From Bacteroides sp. (GTDB lineage: Bacteria > Bacteroidota > Bacteroidia > Bacteroidales > Muribaculaceae): 33,503 nucleotides of DNA. The stretch is from positions 18,895-52,397 of the forward strand of contig JAAVCC010000014.1 of NCBI GenBank assembly GCA_014802535.1. Direction: 5' to 3'. Of the stretch, positions 24,003-33,303 are shown one piece after another. The notes beneath the pieces are model-generated. The model ran no database searches, had not been told where the DNA came from, and worked only from the letters and a program-made list of their open reading frames with translations. A program made the translations under genes and the position numbers. How positions within the stretch are numbered: the first letter of the stretch is position 1; each line of letters opens with the position of its first letter.

Positions 24003-24926
24003 ATGAAGCAATTTATCATCATATTGACAATGATAATGACAGTCGCGGTTTCGTTTGAAATCTCGGGACAAGATCGCCGTCGGCGCATCAACCCTGTGAA
24101 GAACGAGTCAACGGTGACGCAAGCTCGCAATGAAATCAAACGTGATACACTCGACAAATCGTCGCTTGTCCACATGCACGATGCTAACGGTAACGTCATT
24201 TATATTGATACCGTAACCGGTAAAGAGGTAGTCGATTCAACTCTGATTCCGGTTGTGCCGAAAATGGAATTTCCGTTGTTTCACTCGGCATCGATAGGTG
24301 TTGACCTCTGGTCGCCTGTTATGAGGGCATTCGGAACTTCATACGGATTAATCGGATTTTCGGCTCAACTCAATTTGCATAACCGATATATCCCGACTTT
24401 TGAGATCGGACTCGGAAGTGCCAACTATGCTCCCGAAGATAATAACTATGTTTATAAGTCGCCGATGAGTATATATTTTAAACTTGGTGCCGACTATAAC
24501 GTGTTTTTCAATTCCAATCCCGATTATATGTTTTATGCCGGATTGAGATATGGATTCAGCCCGTTCAAATGGCAAGTGACAGATGTTGTTCCGTCAGACA
24601 ATTACTGGCAAAATAATCAACCGATTGATTTCCCGTCTCAGTCTTCGTTTACCGGTTATTTTGAATTACTCGCCGGTGTGAAGGTGAAGATATATGGCAA
24701 CATTTCGATGGGGTGGAGTGTGAGGTATCATCAGATACTGCATCAGTCAAACAAGAAGTATGGCGAGCCGTGGTATGTTCCGGGATATGGCAGCCGAGGG
24801 TCGGCGATTACAGCAACATTCTCGGTGTTTTACTCGCTGCCTCTCGACAAGTATAACAAAAAGCGTCCCTTAACCAAAGCGTCTTTGGCTAAGGTAAACG
24901 ACATAGCACCCGAACCTGAAAAATGA
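24003..24926 (+). CDS. Exported beta-barrel-like protein, probable DUF6048 family
   Basis: 307 aa. Signal peptide (KQFIIILTMIMTVAVSFEISG), a charged N-terminal region to about 85, then alternating amphipathic strands from about 95: SIGVDLWSPVMRAFGTSYG, SAQLNLHNRYIPTFEIGLG, SIYFKLGADYNVFF, MFYAGLRYGFSPFKWQV and GYFELLAGVKVKIYGNISMGWSVRYHQ. These resemble outer-membrane barrel strands and match the DUF6048 family as I know it. The stop overlaps the next ATG (ATGA). It lies directly after the probable DUF6452 lipoprotein, the same order seen in other Bacteroidales. Function unknown. Confidence 0.68.
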   Translation: MKQFIIILTMIMTVAVSFEISGQDRRRRINPVKNESTVTQARNEIKRDTLDKSSLVHMHDANGNVIYIDTVTGKEVVDSTLIPVVPKMEFPLFHSASIGVDLWSPVMRAFGTSYGLIGFSAQLNLHNRYIPTFEIGLGSANYAPEDNNYVYKSPMSIYFKLGADYNVFFNSNPDYMFYAGLRYGFSPFKWQVTDVVPSDNYWQNNQPIDFPSQSSFTGYFELLAGVKVKIYGNISMGWSVRYHQILHQSNKKYGEPWYVPGYGSRGSAITATFSVFYSLPLDKYNKKRPLTKASLAKVNDIAPEPEK

Positions 24927-25657
24927 GCCGTCGCATCATCATAATCGGAGCCTCGTCGGGTATTGGTTTGAAATCGGCACTCTATTTTGCCGATAAAGGC
25001 TGGAAGGTGGGAATCGCGGCACGTCGCGCAAGCCAACTGATAGCTGTGAAAAATCAATATCCCCAAAATGTTGAAATGGAAGTGATTGATATCGCGGCTG
25101 ATGATGCTTCATCAAAAATCAAAAGATTGATTGACCGTCTTGGAGGTGTTGATATATATTTTCACGCTGCCGGAACGGGTTGGTCTAATCCTACTCTTGA
25201 TCTCGACAAAGAGATGACAACCGTAGCGACCAACGTGCGAGGTTTTGTTACGTCAATGGTGACTGCTTACCGTTATTTTGTGGATAACAACCTGAAGGGA
25301 CGCATTGTAGCCATTACATCGGTGGCGGGTACAAAAGGCATCGGCATTTCGGCTTCGTATAGCGCGACAAAACGGTTCGAGTCAACCTATATTGAGTCAC
25401 TTGCGCAGCTCGCGAGGATCGACAAGGCTGACGTGTCGTTCACTGACATTCGCCCAGGCTTTATCAGAACCGACTTGCTTGACCCTTCACGCAACTATCC
25501 GATGTTGATGAAACTCGATTATGCCGTGAAGCGCATCGTTAAGGCTGTCGTATCGGGAGGTCAGGTAGTGTATATCGATTGTCGTTGGGGGCTGCTCGTG
25601 TTTTTATGGAAATTGATTCCACCATGTCTGTGGCGCCGACTTCCGATTAAATTATGA
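24923..25657 (+). CDS. Short-chain dehydrogenase/reductase
   Basis: NAD(P)-dependent oxidoreductase, 244 aa, substrate unknown. Classical SDR motifs: GASSGIG cofactor loop (9-15), AARR (32-35) which favours NADPH, HAAGTG (81-86), Asn104 in TNVRGF, Ser133 and the catalytic Tyr146-x3-Lys150 in SASYSATKRF. A C-terminal hydrophobic stretch (GLLVFLWKLIPPCLWRRLP) may attach it to the membrane. It overlaps the preceding gene by 4 bases and precedes rpiB by 33. Its placement in an envelope-linked operon suggests a lipid or sugar substrate, but nothing in the sequence proves it. Confidence 0.9.
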   Translation: MSRRIIIIGASSGIGLKSALYFADKGWKVGIAARRASQLIAVKNQYPQNVEMEVIDIAADDASSKIKRLIDRLGGVDIYFHAAGTGWSNPTLDLDKEMTTVATNVRGFVTSMVTAYRYFVDNNLKGRIVAITSVAGTKGIGISASYSATKRFESTYIESLAQLARIDKADVSFTDIRPGFIRTDLLDPSRNYPMLMKLDYAVKRIVKAVVSGGQVVYIDCRWGLLVFLWKLIPPCLWRRLPIKL

Positions 25658-25690
25658 ATTAGTTAAACAACAAATATAATTGTCAAAAAA

Positions 25691-26140
25691 ATGATAGTAA
25701 AAGCCGACAAACCGGTGGGTCTTTGCAGCGACCACGCAGGTTATGAACTTAAAAGCATCATTGAAGGTTATTTGATGTCTCAGGATATCAAAACTCGTGA
25801 TTTTGGTACAAATTCGACCGAGAGCTGTGACTATCCCGACTATGCTCATCCTGCCGCAGAGGCTGTCGAAAAGGGTGAGGTTTATCCATGTATCGCAATG
25901 TGTGGAACCGGCAACGGTATCTCAATGACACTCAACAAACATCAGGGTGTGCGTGCCGCTTTATGCTGGACTCGTGAGATTGCCGAGCTTGCACGTCAGC
26001 ATAACGATGCAAACGTTCTTGTATTGCCTGCCCGTTTCATCGCCCCTGAAGAAGCTCTCGCCATTGTAGATGTATTTTTGAATACACCTTTTGAAGGTGG
26101 ACGCCACCAGCGTCGCATCGACAAAATTGCTGTTAAATAA
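25691..26140 (+). CDS. rpiB: Ribose 5-phosphate isomerase B
   Basis: Interconverts ribulose 5-phosphate and ribose 5-phosphate in the pentose phosphate pathway. 149 aa, normal for RpiB. Motifs: SDHAGYELK (13-21), DYPDYAH, and the CGTGNGIS phosphate loop with catalytic Cys71; RAALCWTREIAELARQHNDANVL is also conserved. The C-terminal tail FEGGRHQRRIDKI is typical. Nine bases separate it from ugd. Some RpiB/LacAB relatives act on other sugar phosphates; the motif set here best fits RpiB. Confidence 0.94.
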   Translation: MIVKADKPVGLCSDHAGYELKSIIEGYLMSQDIKTRDFGTNSTESCDYPDYAHPAAEAVEKGEVYPCIAMCGTGNGISMTLNKHQGVRAALCWTREIAELARQHNDANVLVLPARFIAPEEALAIVDVFLNTPFEGGRHQRRIDKIAVK

Positions 26141-26149
26141 ATCACGACA

Positions 26150-27460
26150 ATGAATATCGCGATTGTTGGCACCGGATATGTAGGACTCGTCACAGGCACC
26201 TGTTTTGCCGAGATGGGAGTCCATGTTACCTGTGTCGATATAGATGCAGAAAAAATTGAACGGCTCAAAAATGGTATTATCCCGATTTATGAACCGGGAC
26301 TCGCACCGATGGTCAAGCGCAATGTTGAGGCTGGTCGTCTTGACTTCACTACGTCGCTTGCCGATATCATCGACGATGTCGAGGTTGTGTTTTCGGCTGT
26401 TGGTACACCTCCCGATGAAGATGGATCAGCCGACCTGCACTATGTGCTCGATGTAGCCCGCGAATTTGGTCGCTCGATTAAGAAATACACTATCCTCGTC
26501 ACCAAATCGACTGTACCGGTCGGTACGGCTGCACTTGTGCGTGCCGAGATCGAAAAAGAGCTTGCTGCGCGAGGCGAAGCCATAGAGTTTGATGTCGCGT
26601 CCAATCCCGAATTCTTGAAAGAGGGTGCGGCGGTGAAAGATTTCATGTCGCCCGACCGTGTGGTTGTCGGCGTTGACAGCGAACGTGCCCGCAAAGTGAT
26701 GTCGCGTCTCTATAAACCGTTTATGGTCGTGAGCGACCGACTGATTTTCACTGATATCCCGTCGGCCGAGATGATAAAGTATGCGGCAAACTCGATGCTT
26801 GCCACTCGTATCTCGTTTATGAACGATATCGCCAACTTGTGTGAACTCGTCGGTGCTGATGTCAACATGGTGAGAAAGGGAATCGGGGCGGATACGCGTA
26901 TCGGTGCCAAGTTCCTTTATCCCGGATGTGGCTATGGCGGTTCATGTTTCCCGAAAGATGTCAAGGCACTGATTAAGACTGCCGAGCGACATGGTTATTC
27001 TCTTGAAGTCTTGAAAGCGGTTGACAGTGTCAACGAACGCCAGAAGTCGATATTGTTTGACAAACTCTCGCGTCATTTTGATGGCGATTTGAAGGGTCGA
27101 ACGGTGGCTCTTTGGGGCTTATCGTTCAAGCCCGAGACCGACGATATGAGAGAAGCTCCGTCGCTTGTGCTGATTAAAAAAATGCTTGATGCCGGAATAA
27201 GAATTAAGGCTTACGACCCGGTGGCGATAGACGAATGTCGCCGTCGTTTGGGCGATGCGATCGAGTATGCGAACGACATGTATGATGCGGCCGTTGATGC
27301 CGATGCGGTTATGCTCGTCACCGAGTGGAAGCAGTTCCGCATGCCCTCGTTGCCGGTTCTTGCGCGCACGATGAAACATAAGGTCATAATTGATGGCCGA
27401 AACATCTACGATCGCGAATATTTCAATGAAAACGGTTTTGTTTATTATAAAATCGGCTGA
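26150..27460 (+). CDS. ugd: UDP-glucose 6-dehydrogenase
   Basis: Oxidises UDP-glucose twice with NAD+ to UDP-glucuronate, a precursor for surface glycans. 436 aa. Rossmann loop GTGYVGLVTG (7-16), Lys210 in EMIKYAANS, catalytic Cys266 in YGGSCFPKD, and the C-terminal UDP-binding domain with WGLSFKPETDDMREAPS. It ends a run of genes with spacings of -4 to 33 bases from the DUF4199 gene, so it is probably the last member of that operon. GDP-mannose dehydrogenase is a relative; the GCGYGGSCFPKD signature fits UDP-glucose better. Confidence 0.93.
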   Translation: MNIAIVGTGYVGLVTGTCFAEMGVHVTCVDIDAEKIERLKNGIIPIYEPGLAPMVKRNVEAGRLDFTTSLADIIDDVEVVFSAVGTPPDEDGSADLHYVLDVAREFGRSIKKYTILVTKSTVPVGTAALVRAEIEKELAARGEAIEFDVASNPEFLKEGAAVKDFMSPDRVVVGVDSERARKVMSRLYKPFMVVSDRLIFTDIPSAEMIKYAANSMLATRISFMNDIANLCELVGADVNMVRKGIGADTRIGAKFLYPGCGYGGSCFPKDVKALIKTAERHGYSLEVLKAVDSVNERQKSILFDKLSRHFDGDLKGRTVALWGLSFKPETDDMREAPSLVLIKKMLDAGIRIKAYDPVAIDECRRRLGDAIEYANDMYDAAVDADAVMLVTEWKQFRMPSLPVLARTMKHKVIIDGRNIYDREYFNENGFVYYKIG

Positions 27461-27463
27461 AAA

Positions 27464-27494
27464 TTGGTTATTTCGTAAAAAATTATTAAGTTTG
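27464..27494 (+). promoter_or_regulatory. Promoter of nagB
   Basis: TTG (27464-27466), 20-base spacer, TAAGTTTG (27487-27494), exact TAnnTTTG. About 39 bases before the ATG. It separates nagB from the ugd operon. Confidence 0.7.
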
Positions 27495-27533
27495 CAAAAA
27501 TAGAATTTTTCATCACTAAAAATAAACCCAGTC

Positions 27534-28343
27534 ATGAGATTAATTATCGAGCCTGATTACGCTCAGGTTTCAAAATGGGCGGCAAATTATGTAGCAGCTC
27601 AAATCAATGCGGCTAAACCGACTCCTGAAAAACCATTTGTACTCGGATGTCCTACCGGTAGCTCACCTCTTGGACTCTATCGTGAACTCATCCGTCTCAA
27701 TAAAGAGGGTCGTGTATCGTTCCGTAATGTCGTTACCTTCAACATGGACGAATATTGTGGCATTCCTCGTGATCACGAGCAGAGCTACCACACTTTCATG
27801 TGGACCAACTTCTTCAACCAAATCGACATCCTTCCCGAAAATGTGAACATTCTCAACGGAAATGCTCCCGATCCTGAGGCTGAATGTCGTCGTTATGAAG
27901 AAAAAATCCTTAGCTATGGCGGTATTGACCTTTTCATGGGTGGTGTTGGTCCCGACGGTCACATCGCTTTTAACGAACCGGGTTCGTCGCTGACTTCACG
28001 CACTCGAATGAAAACTCTCACCAAAGACACTATCATTGCCAACTCTCGTTTCTTTGAAAACAATGTTGACCTCGTTCCTAAAACTGCTCTCACCGTTGGT
28101 GTAGGAACTGTTATGGCTGCAAAGAGTGTTCTTTTGATCGTGAACGGTTATAACAAGGCTCGCGCACTCAAACATGGTGTTGAAGGCGGCATCTCTCAAA
28201 TGTGGACTATCTCAGCCCTTCAGATGCACCCCAAAGCTCTCATCATTGCTGACGAAGACGCTTGTATGGAACTCAAGGTTTCAACCTACCGCTATTTCAA
28301 AGATATTGAATCGGCAAACCTCGATCCCAACACTCAGCTCTAA
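27534..28343 (+). CDS. nagB: Glucosamine-6-phosphate deaminase
   Basis: Converts glucosamine 6-phosphate to fructose 6-phosphate and ammonia, linking amino-sugar catabolism to glycolysis. 269 aa, close to the E. coli enzyme (266). Active-site residues align by motif and number: Asp72-Glu73 in FNMDEY, Asp141, His143 and Glu148 in [13 protein letters not shown]. The phosphate loop [11 protein letters not shown] (39-49) is intact. Single-gene transcript between its own promoter and the palindromic terminator at 28362. No nagA or nagE neighbour is seen. Confidence 0.97.
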   Translation: MRLIIEPDYAQVSKWAANYVAAQINAAKPTPEKPFVLGCPTGSSPLGLYRELIRLNKEGRVSFRNVVTFNMDEYCGIPRDHEQSYHTFMWTNFFNQIDILPENVNILNGNAPDPEAECRRYEEKILSYGGIDLFMGGVGPDGHIAFNEPGSSLTSRTRMKTLTKDTIIANSRFFENNVDLVPKTALTVGVGTVMAAKSVLLIVNGYNKARALKHGVEGGISQMWTISALQMHPKALIIADEDACMELKVSTYRYFKDIESANLDPNTQL

Positions 28344-28361
28344 TAGCTGATTAGATAAAAT

Positions 28362-28397
28362 AAAAATGAGCGATACCAATTGGTATCGCTCATTTTT
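28362..28397. terminator. Bidirectional terminator between nagB and pyrF
   Basis: A perfect 36-base palindrome: the arms AAAAATGAGCGATACCAA and TTGGTATCGCTCATTTTT meet with no spacer. It has an A-run at the 5' side and a T-run at the 3' side, so it reads as a terminator on both strands for the convergent genes. Confidence 0.9.
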
Positions 28398-28411
28398 TAT
28401 TTGGTCGTTTT

Positions 28412-29224
28412 TTACAGAAGGGCATCCATTTGGTCGCGGAGTTTTTTAGCTTCGGCAGCGGCGACTTCGGCGAAGTCTTTGCCGGTTGAAGCGTAGATGA
28501 TGCCGCGAGATGAGTTGACCAGAAGACCGCAGTCGTCGATCATGCCGTAGCGGCATACTTCTTCAAGGCTACCACCCTGAGCACCGACACCGGGAACGAG
28601 CAGGAAGCTTTTGGGAGCGACACGGCGTATGTCTTCAAACATTTTACCTTGGGTTGCACCGACAACATACATCATTTCGTCAGACGATGCCCATTCCTGC
28701 GATTTTTTGATGACCGACTCAAAGAGGGGAGTGCCGTTTTCATCGCGGATGAGCTGGAAGTCGTGGCTACCCTTGTTTGAGGTCAGAGCGAGAAGTATCA
28801 CCCACTTGCCTTCATAACCGAGGAACGGAGTCACGCTGTCTTCGCCCATATATGGGGCAACCGTAACGGCGTCAACGTCAAGATATTCAAAGAATGAACG
28901 GGCATAGAGCTTTGATGTGTTGCCGATGTCGCCACGTTTTGCGTCAGCAATTATGAATTGTTCGGGATAGTTCTTTTTGAGATAGGCAACTGTTTTTTCA
29001 AGAGCGAGCTGACCTTTTGCACCGAGGGCCTCATAGAAAGCGAGATTGGGCTTATAGGCAACACAATAGGGCGCGGTAGCGTCGATAATTGCTTTGTTAA
29101 ATTCAAAGATAGGATCTTCTAAGTCAAGCAGATGCTCGGGAATTTTCTTGATGTCGGTGTCGAGACCAACACATAAAAACGAGCGTTTTTTCATTATCTG
29201 TTCAACAAGTTCTTTGCGTGTCAT
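28412..29224 (-). CDS. pyrF: Orotidine 5'-phosphate decarboxylase
   Basis: Last step of UMP synthesis: decarboxylates OMP. 270 aa, the longer type-2 PyrF usual in Bacteroidetes. The catalytic Asp-Lys-x-x-Asp is in [14 protein letters not shown] (Asp94, Lys96, Asp99); [10 protein letters not shown] (15-24) starts the barrel and VPGVGAQGG closes the phosphate site. The ATG at 29224 follows prfA by 22 bases, so the two are co-transcribed from the promoter before prfA. Confidence 0.96.
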   Translation of the reverse strand: MTRKELVEQIMKKRSFLCVGLDTDIKKIPEHLLDLEDPIFEFNKAIIDATAPYCVAYKPNLAFYEALGAKGQLALEKTVAYLKKNYPEQFIIADAKRGDIGNTSKLYARSFFEYLDVDAVTVAPYMGEDSVTPFLGYEGKWVILLALTSNKGSHDFQLIRDENGTPLFESVIKKSQEWASSDEMMYVVGATQGKMFEDIRRVAPKSFLLVPGVGAQGGSLEEVCRYGMIDDCGLLVNSSRGIIYASTGKDFAEVAAAEAKKLRDQMDALL

Positions 29225-29246
29225 ATCGTTATGGTTTTAGTTAATA

Positions 29247-30356
29247 TCAAAGTTGAGCTTCTTTAAGTTTTTCGGCGTTCTCGGCAATAATCAGCTGGTC
29301 GATGCAGTCTTGAATGTCACCGTCAACAAACGCCTGAAGATTATAGATTGTATAGTTGATGCGGTGGTCGGTGATGCGCCCTTGGGGATAGTTGTAGGTG
29401 CGTATCTTGGCTGAACGGTCACCGGTCGAAACCATCGTTTTGCGACGTGACGCGATGTCGTCCATATATTTTTGGTGCTCGCGGTCATATATGAACGTGC
29501 GCAGGCGGCTGAGGGCACGCTCTTTATTCTTGGGCTGGTCGCGGGTTTCGGTACACTCAATCAAAATCTCTTCGGTCGTACCGGTCACGGGGTTACGCCA
29601 CATGTAGCGGAGGCGGACACCCGATTCAACTTTGTTGACGTTCTGACCTCCGGCGCCACCGCTTCTGAACGTATCCCACTTGATTTCGCCCTCGTTGATT
29701 TCGACATCAAATTCTTCGGCTTCGGGGAGAACGGCAACAGTGGCTGCCGATGTGTGGACACGTCCTTGTGTCTCGGTTGCCGGGACTCGTTGAACGCGGT
29801 GTACGCCGCTTTCATATTTGAGCGTACCATAGACATTGTCGCCCGACACGGCAAAAACAATCTCTTTATATCCGCCGGCAGTACCTTCATTATAAGATGT
29901 CACGGCAACAGTCCAGCCTTTTGACTCGCAGTAGCGCGAATACATTTTGAAAAGGTCACCTGCAAAAATGGCAGCTTCGTCCCCGCCGGTACCTCCGCGA
30001 ATTTCGACAATCGCATTTTTAGAGTCCTCGGGGTCGGCAGGAATAAGAAGTATTTTGATTTGCTCTTCAAGCTCGGGGAGAGCGGCGGTGGCGGTGTCGA
30101 GTTGCTCACGAGCCATCGCTTTCATTTCGGGGTCGTTTTCGGTTTCGAGCATTTGGCGTGCCTCGTCGATATTGCCGAGCATTGTGCGATATTTTCGGGT
30201 TGCTTCAACGAGTTTTTCAAGCTCTTTATATTCTTTTGTGAGCTTGACATATCGCTTCATGTCGGCGATAACCTGCGGGTCGGTAACCAGAGTTGAAACC
30301 TCTTCAAAGCGGGCTTCAATGCCGTCAAGTCTCGATAACAGTGAATTGTCTGACAT
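29247..30356 (-). CDS. prfA: Peptide chain release factor 1
   Basis: Recognises UAA and UAG stop codons and triggers peptide release. 369 aa. The PxT recognition motif is PAT (192-194) in RVPATETQGRVHTS, which marks RF1 rather than RF2; the catalytic GGQ is at 236-238 in FRSGGAGGQNVNKVESG. The N-terminal coiled coil covers about 10-105, and GGTGGDEAAIF (121-131) is intact. A TAACTTTGC box lies 26 bases upstream. The usual methyltransferase partner prmC is not adjacent. Confidence 0.97.
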   Translation of the reverse strand: MSDNSLLSRLDGIEARFEEVSTLVTDPQVIADMKRYVKLTKEYKELEKLVEATRKYRTMLGNIDEARQMLETENDPEMKAMAREQLDTATAALPELEEQIKILLIPADPEDSKNAIVEIRGGTGGDEAAIFAGDLFKMYSRYCESKGWTVAVTSYNEGTAGGYKEIVFAVSGDNVYGTLKYESGVHRVQRVPATETQGRVHTSAATVAVLPEAEEFDVEINEGEIKWDTFRSGGAGGQNVNKVESGVRLRYMWRNPVTGTTEEILIECTETRDQPKNKERALSRLRTFIYDREHQKYMDDIASRRKTMVSTGDRSAKIRTYNYPQGRITDHRINYTIYNLQAFVDGDIQDCIDQLIIAENAEKLKEAQL

Positions 30357-30381
30357 TTGGAAGTTATTTGTAATTTCTTTT

Positions 30382-30390
30382 GCAAAGTTA
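30382..30390 (-). promoter_or_regulatory. -7 box of prfA-pyrF
   Basis: TAACTTTGC on the minus strand in the 45-base menE-prfA gap, exact TAnnTTTG. No good -33 TTG at the usual spacing; that position would lie within the end of menE. Confidence 0.55.
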
Positions 30391-30401
30391 TGAAAAATCG
30401 T

Positions 30402-31370
30402 TCATGTGACGATGATTTTGCGCTTGATTTTGTTTGAAGATGTGCGCTCAAACTGTTCCACAACCATGATTTCTTTAGGTCGTTCGTAGGGCGACAGCAC
30501 GGTTGACAGGGTGTTGGCAAGTGTCGCTGTGTCAATTGGTTTGTCTGATTCGAGATATAATACAATGGCTTCGCCCCATTTGGGATCGGGGCGACCGATG
30601 ATGTAGAACGGCACGTCGATCAAGTGTGAAATTTTCTGCTCGACAAGTTCGGGGACGATCTTGATGCCACCCGAGTTGATGATGTTGTCGCGACGACCGA
30701 GCCATCTGAACGATTTGTTATCGATTAAATCTACTATGTCGTTGGTCTGTAATGTTTTCCATGAAAAACTGTCGGCGTGGATTGCAAGGCAGCTTTCAGC
30801 GTCGGTTGTGAATGTGATGCCCGGTAGAGCGTGATAGCATGAGTCGGGATTGCCGAGACGACGCACTGCTACATGGCTGCAGGTTTCGGTCATGCCGTAT
30901 GAAGCCCATGAGTCGATACCCGATGAGCCGATACGGTTTTCGAGCGATTCGTCGGTTTTGCCTCCGCCGACGAGTAAATGCTTGATACGTACCGTGTTGG
31001 CAGGGTTGGCAAGGATGGCATCGACTTGTGACGGCACGACCGGCAACAGGTCGATATGTTCAAACCGACTCAGGTCGGGGCGATTGGTCGGGTCGGTCAT
31101 GGCGATCGTGGCTCCGCTGACTATAGCTCTGACAATCATCATTTTGCCTGCGATATAGTCGGCTGATAACGGCGAGACGAGCAGCGATCGGCTGTCAATG
31201 TTGAAAAATCGGCATGTGGCACGTGCCGACACTATCATGTCGCTCTTTAACAGCTTGATTTCTTTGGGAGTGCCTGTCGAGCCTGACGTGTGGGCGACGA
31301 TATAATCGTTTGAGTCGTTCCATTGTTCGATGAAGCGATCGGCAACCGGTGTCGTTTCAATCAGTTTCAT
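30402..31370 (-). CDS. menE: o-Succinylbenzoate-CoA ligase, short form
   Basis: Activates o-succinylbenzoate with ATP and CoA in menaquinone synthesis. 322 aa: the ATP loop AHTSGSTGTPKE begins at residue 26, so the N-terminal subdomain found in longer ANL-family enzymes is missing. Other motifs are complete: SYGMTETCSH (A5), GRRDNIINSGGIKI (A8) and the C-terminal lysine region SSNKIKRKI (A10). The ATG overlaps the menC stop by 4 bases (ATGA). The menB-menC-menE context makes the assignment strong. Shortened MenE is, to my knowledge, usual in Bacteroidales. Confidence 0.9.
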   Translation of the reverse strand: MKLIETTPVADRFIEQWNDSNDYIVAHTSGSTGTPKEIKLLKSDMIVSARATCRFFNIDSRSLLVSPLSADYIAGKMMIVRAIVSGATIAMTDPTNRPDLSRFEHIDLLPVVPSQVDAILANPANTVRIKHLLVGGGKTDESLENRIGSSGIDSWASYGMTETCSHVAVRRLGNPDSCYHALPGITFTTDAESCLAIHADSFSWKTLQTNDIVDLIDNKSFRWLGRRDNIINSGGIKIVPELVEQKISHLIDVPFYIIGRPDPKWGEAIVLYLESDKPIDTATLANTLSTVLSPYERPKEIMVVEQFERTSSNKIKRKIIVT

Positions 31371-32377
31371 AGGCTTGGCAGCTCGGGGAGCGGTTTTGAC
31401 GGGTCAAAAACGAGACGTTCGCCGTCAAGAGTGAGCGGCGAATCTACATTGTTGGTATATAGGGCACCTGTACCGAGACCTTGAGGCATCGTGACATCAT
31501 ATTTCCTGAGCCACAAGGCGATAGCGGTCAGTCCGACGTTTGATTCAAGAGCCGAGGTCGCCCACCATCCGATTTGGCGGTCAACGGCGAGTTTGATCCA
31601 TCGGTCGGCCGATTCAAAGCCGCCGCACAGCGAGGGTTTCAGTATGATATAATGCGGTTTTACCGTGTCGAGAACTTCGGCTCGTTTAGAGTCGTTCCAT
31701 GTTCCGATCAGTTCCTCGTCGAGAGCGATGGCAATGGGCGATTTTTCAACCACGCGAGCCATCTTGTCAAGTTGACCCTGTTTGATTGGCTGCTCAAGCG
31801 AATGAATATCAAATTTGGCGAGCCGGTTCAGTCGGTCAATGGCATTTTCAGGTATAAACGACCCATTGGCATCGAGACGTAGTTCGAGAGTGTCGGCTGA
31901 GAATTTTGATCTGATGAATCGCAGCAGATCGAGTTCGTTTTCAAAATCGATACCTCCGATTTTGAGTTTCAGGCACTTGAATCCGCTTTCGAGTTTGTCA
32001 CAGATGCGACGATACATTTCATCTTTGCTCCCCATCCAAATCAATCCGTTGATTCGGTAGCTGAAGGGTTCGGTTATGGGGTTTTGACGCAGTGCCATGT
32101 CGGTCAATGCGCTTTCAACTCCAAACTTGACCGAACTCATATCGGGAATATTATCTATGTCAAAGTTGTTGCCAAAATTGATGAGCGACTGTGTGAAATC
32201 GGGGGTGTCTTCGGCACTTAGTCCGCGAAAAATCGGTATCTCTCCCACTCCACGATTGCCGTTGTCAGAGTCGGTCAGTTCAATAAACCATGTCTCTTTA
32301 TCGGTCATGGTTGAACGCGACGTTGTGGCGGCTTCCTTGAATCGGAGCCGATAGGGCAGGAGTCGGGCTTTGAGCAT
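31367..32377 (-). CDS. menC: o-Succinylbenzoate synthase
   Basis: Enolase-superfamily dehydratase that makes o-succinylbenzoate from SHCHC. I start at the ATG at 32377, which shares its A with the menB TGA stop (TGATG); the TTG codon just before it is a less likely start. 336 aa. Catalytic residues by motif (ATG numbering): Lys137 and Lys139 in CLKLKIGG, metal ligands Asp169 (RLDANG), Glu195 (LEQPIK) and Asp220 (ALDEEL), and Lys247 (ILKPSLCGG). Second gene of the men operon. Confidence 0.93.
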   Translation of the reverse strand: MLKARLLPYRLRFKEAATTSRSTMTDKETWFIELTDSDNGNRGVGEIPIFRGLSAEDTPDFTQSLINFGNNFDIDNIPDMSSVKFGVESALTDMALRQNPITEPFSYRINGLIWMGSKDEMYRRICDKLESGFKCLKLKIGGIDFENELDLLRFIRSKFSADTLELRLDANGSFIPENAIDRLNRLAKFDIHSLEQPIKQGQLDKMARVVEKSPIAIALDEELIGTWNDSKRAEVLDTVKPHYIILKPSLCGGFESADRWIKLAVDRQIGWWATSALESNVGLTAIALWLRKYDVTMPQGLGTGALYTNNVDSPLTLDGERLVFDPSKPLPELPSL

Positions 32378-33204
32378 CAACCGGGAAATTTGGTGAACTG
32401 ACCGAAGTCTGGATCGCGTTTTTCGAGGAATGCGTTTTTACCCTCCTGAGCTTCAGCCATGAGGTAGTACATCAATGTCGCATCACCGGCAAATTCCATC
32501 ATACCGCGCTGTCCGTCAAGTTCGGCGTTGAGAGCGCGTTTGATCATGCGTATTGCCATCGGGCTGCGGCTAAGGATTGTCTTGCACCAATCAACGGTTT
32601 CAGCTTCGAGCTGTTCGAGTGGTACAACTTTGTTAATCATTCCCATGTCGAGAGCTTCTTGAGCCGTGTATTGACGACATAAAAACCAAATTTCGCGGGC
32701 TTTTTTCTGTCCGACACAACGGGCAAGGTATGACGATCCAAATCCGGCGTCAAAACTTCCGACTTTAGGTCCGGTTTGACCAAATCGGGCATTTTCGCTT
32801 GCGATTGTCAGGTCACAAACGACTTGAAGCACGTTGCCTCCGCCGATGGCATATCCGTTTACCATTGCGATTACCGGTTTGGGTATAGAGCGGATGGCTT
32901 TGTGGAGGTCGAGAACGTTAAGACGCGGCACTCCGTTTGAATCGATATATCCGCCAACGCCTTTAACTCGCTGGTCACCACCCGAACAGAATGCTTTGTC
33001 GCCTGTGCCGGTGAGAACGACAACTCCGACTTCGGGTGTCTCGCGGCAATAAGCCATTGCGTCGAGCATCTCAAAGTTGGTCTGTGGGCGGAATGCGTTA
33101 TAGACTTCGGGTCGATTAATGGTAATCTTGGCGATTCCTTCGTGAAATTGAAAGAGGATATCTTCGTATTCTTTAATGGTTTTCCACTCTATTTTTTGTG
33201 ACAT
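32377..33204 (-). CDS. menB: 1,4-Dihydroxy-2-naphthoyl-CoA synthase
   Basis: Crotonase-fold enzyme that closes the naphthoquinone ring in menaquinone synthesis. 275 aa, normal. Motifs: [13 protein letters not shown] (residues about 31-43), [12 protein letters not shown] (oxyanion hole), [16 protein letters not shown], and the MenB-specific [19 protein letters not shown]. The C-terminal [14 protein letters not shown] is characteristic and completes the active site of a neighbouring subunit in the hexamer. First gene of the menBCE operon, 25 bases after a consensus promoter. Confidence 0.97.
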   Translation of the reverse strand: MSQKIEWKTIKEYEDILFQFHEGIAKITINRPEVYNAFRPQTNFEMLDAMAYCRETPEVGVVVLTGTGDKAFCSGGDQRVKGVGGYIDSNGVPRLNVLDLHKAIRSIPKPVIAMVNGYAIGGGNVLQVVCDLTIASENARFGQTGPKVGSFDAGFGSSYLARCVGQKKAREIWFLCRQYTAQEALDMGMINKVVPLEQLEAETVDWCKTILSRSPMAIRMIKRALNAELDGQRGMMEFAGDATLMYYLMAEAQEGKNAFLEKRDPDFGQFTKFPG

Positions 33205-33228
33205 AATAATGGTTGTTTTTAGTTTAAA

Positions 33229-33260
33229 GCAAAGTTAGTAATTTTAATTCAGTTGTGCAA
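33229..33260 (-). promoter_or_regulatory. Promoter of menBCE
   Basis: On the minus strand, TTG (33260-33258), 20-base spacer, TAACTTTGC (33237-33229), an exact TAnnTTTG match with the start of menB 25 bases further. It shows that menBCE starts its own transcript here; upstream men genes, if linked, lie beyond the window. Confidence 0.75.
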
Positions 33261-33303
33261 GGATTAATATTTTCCTGTCAAAAGATAGTAGAGATTTATA
33301 GAA

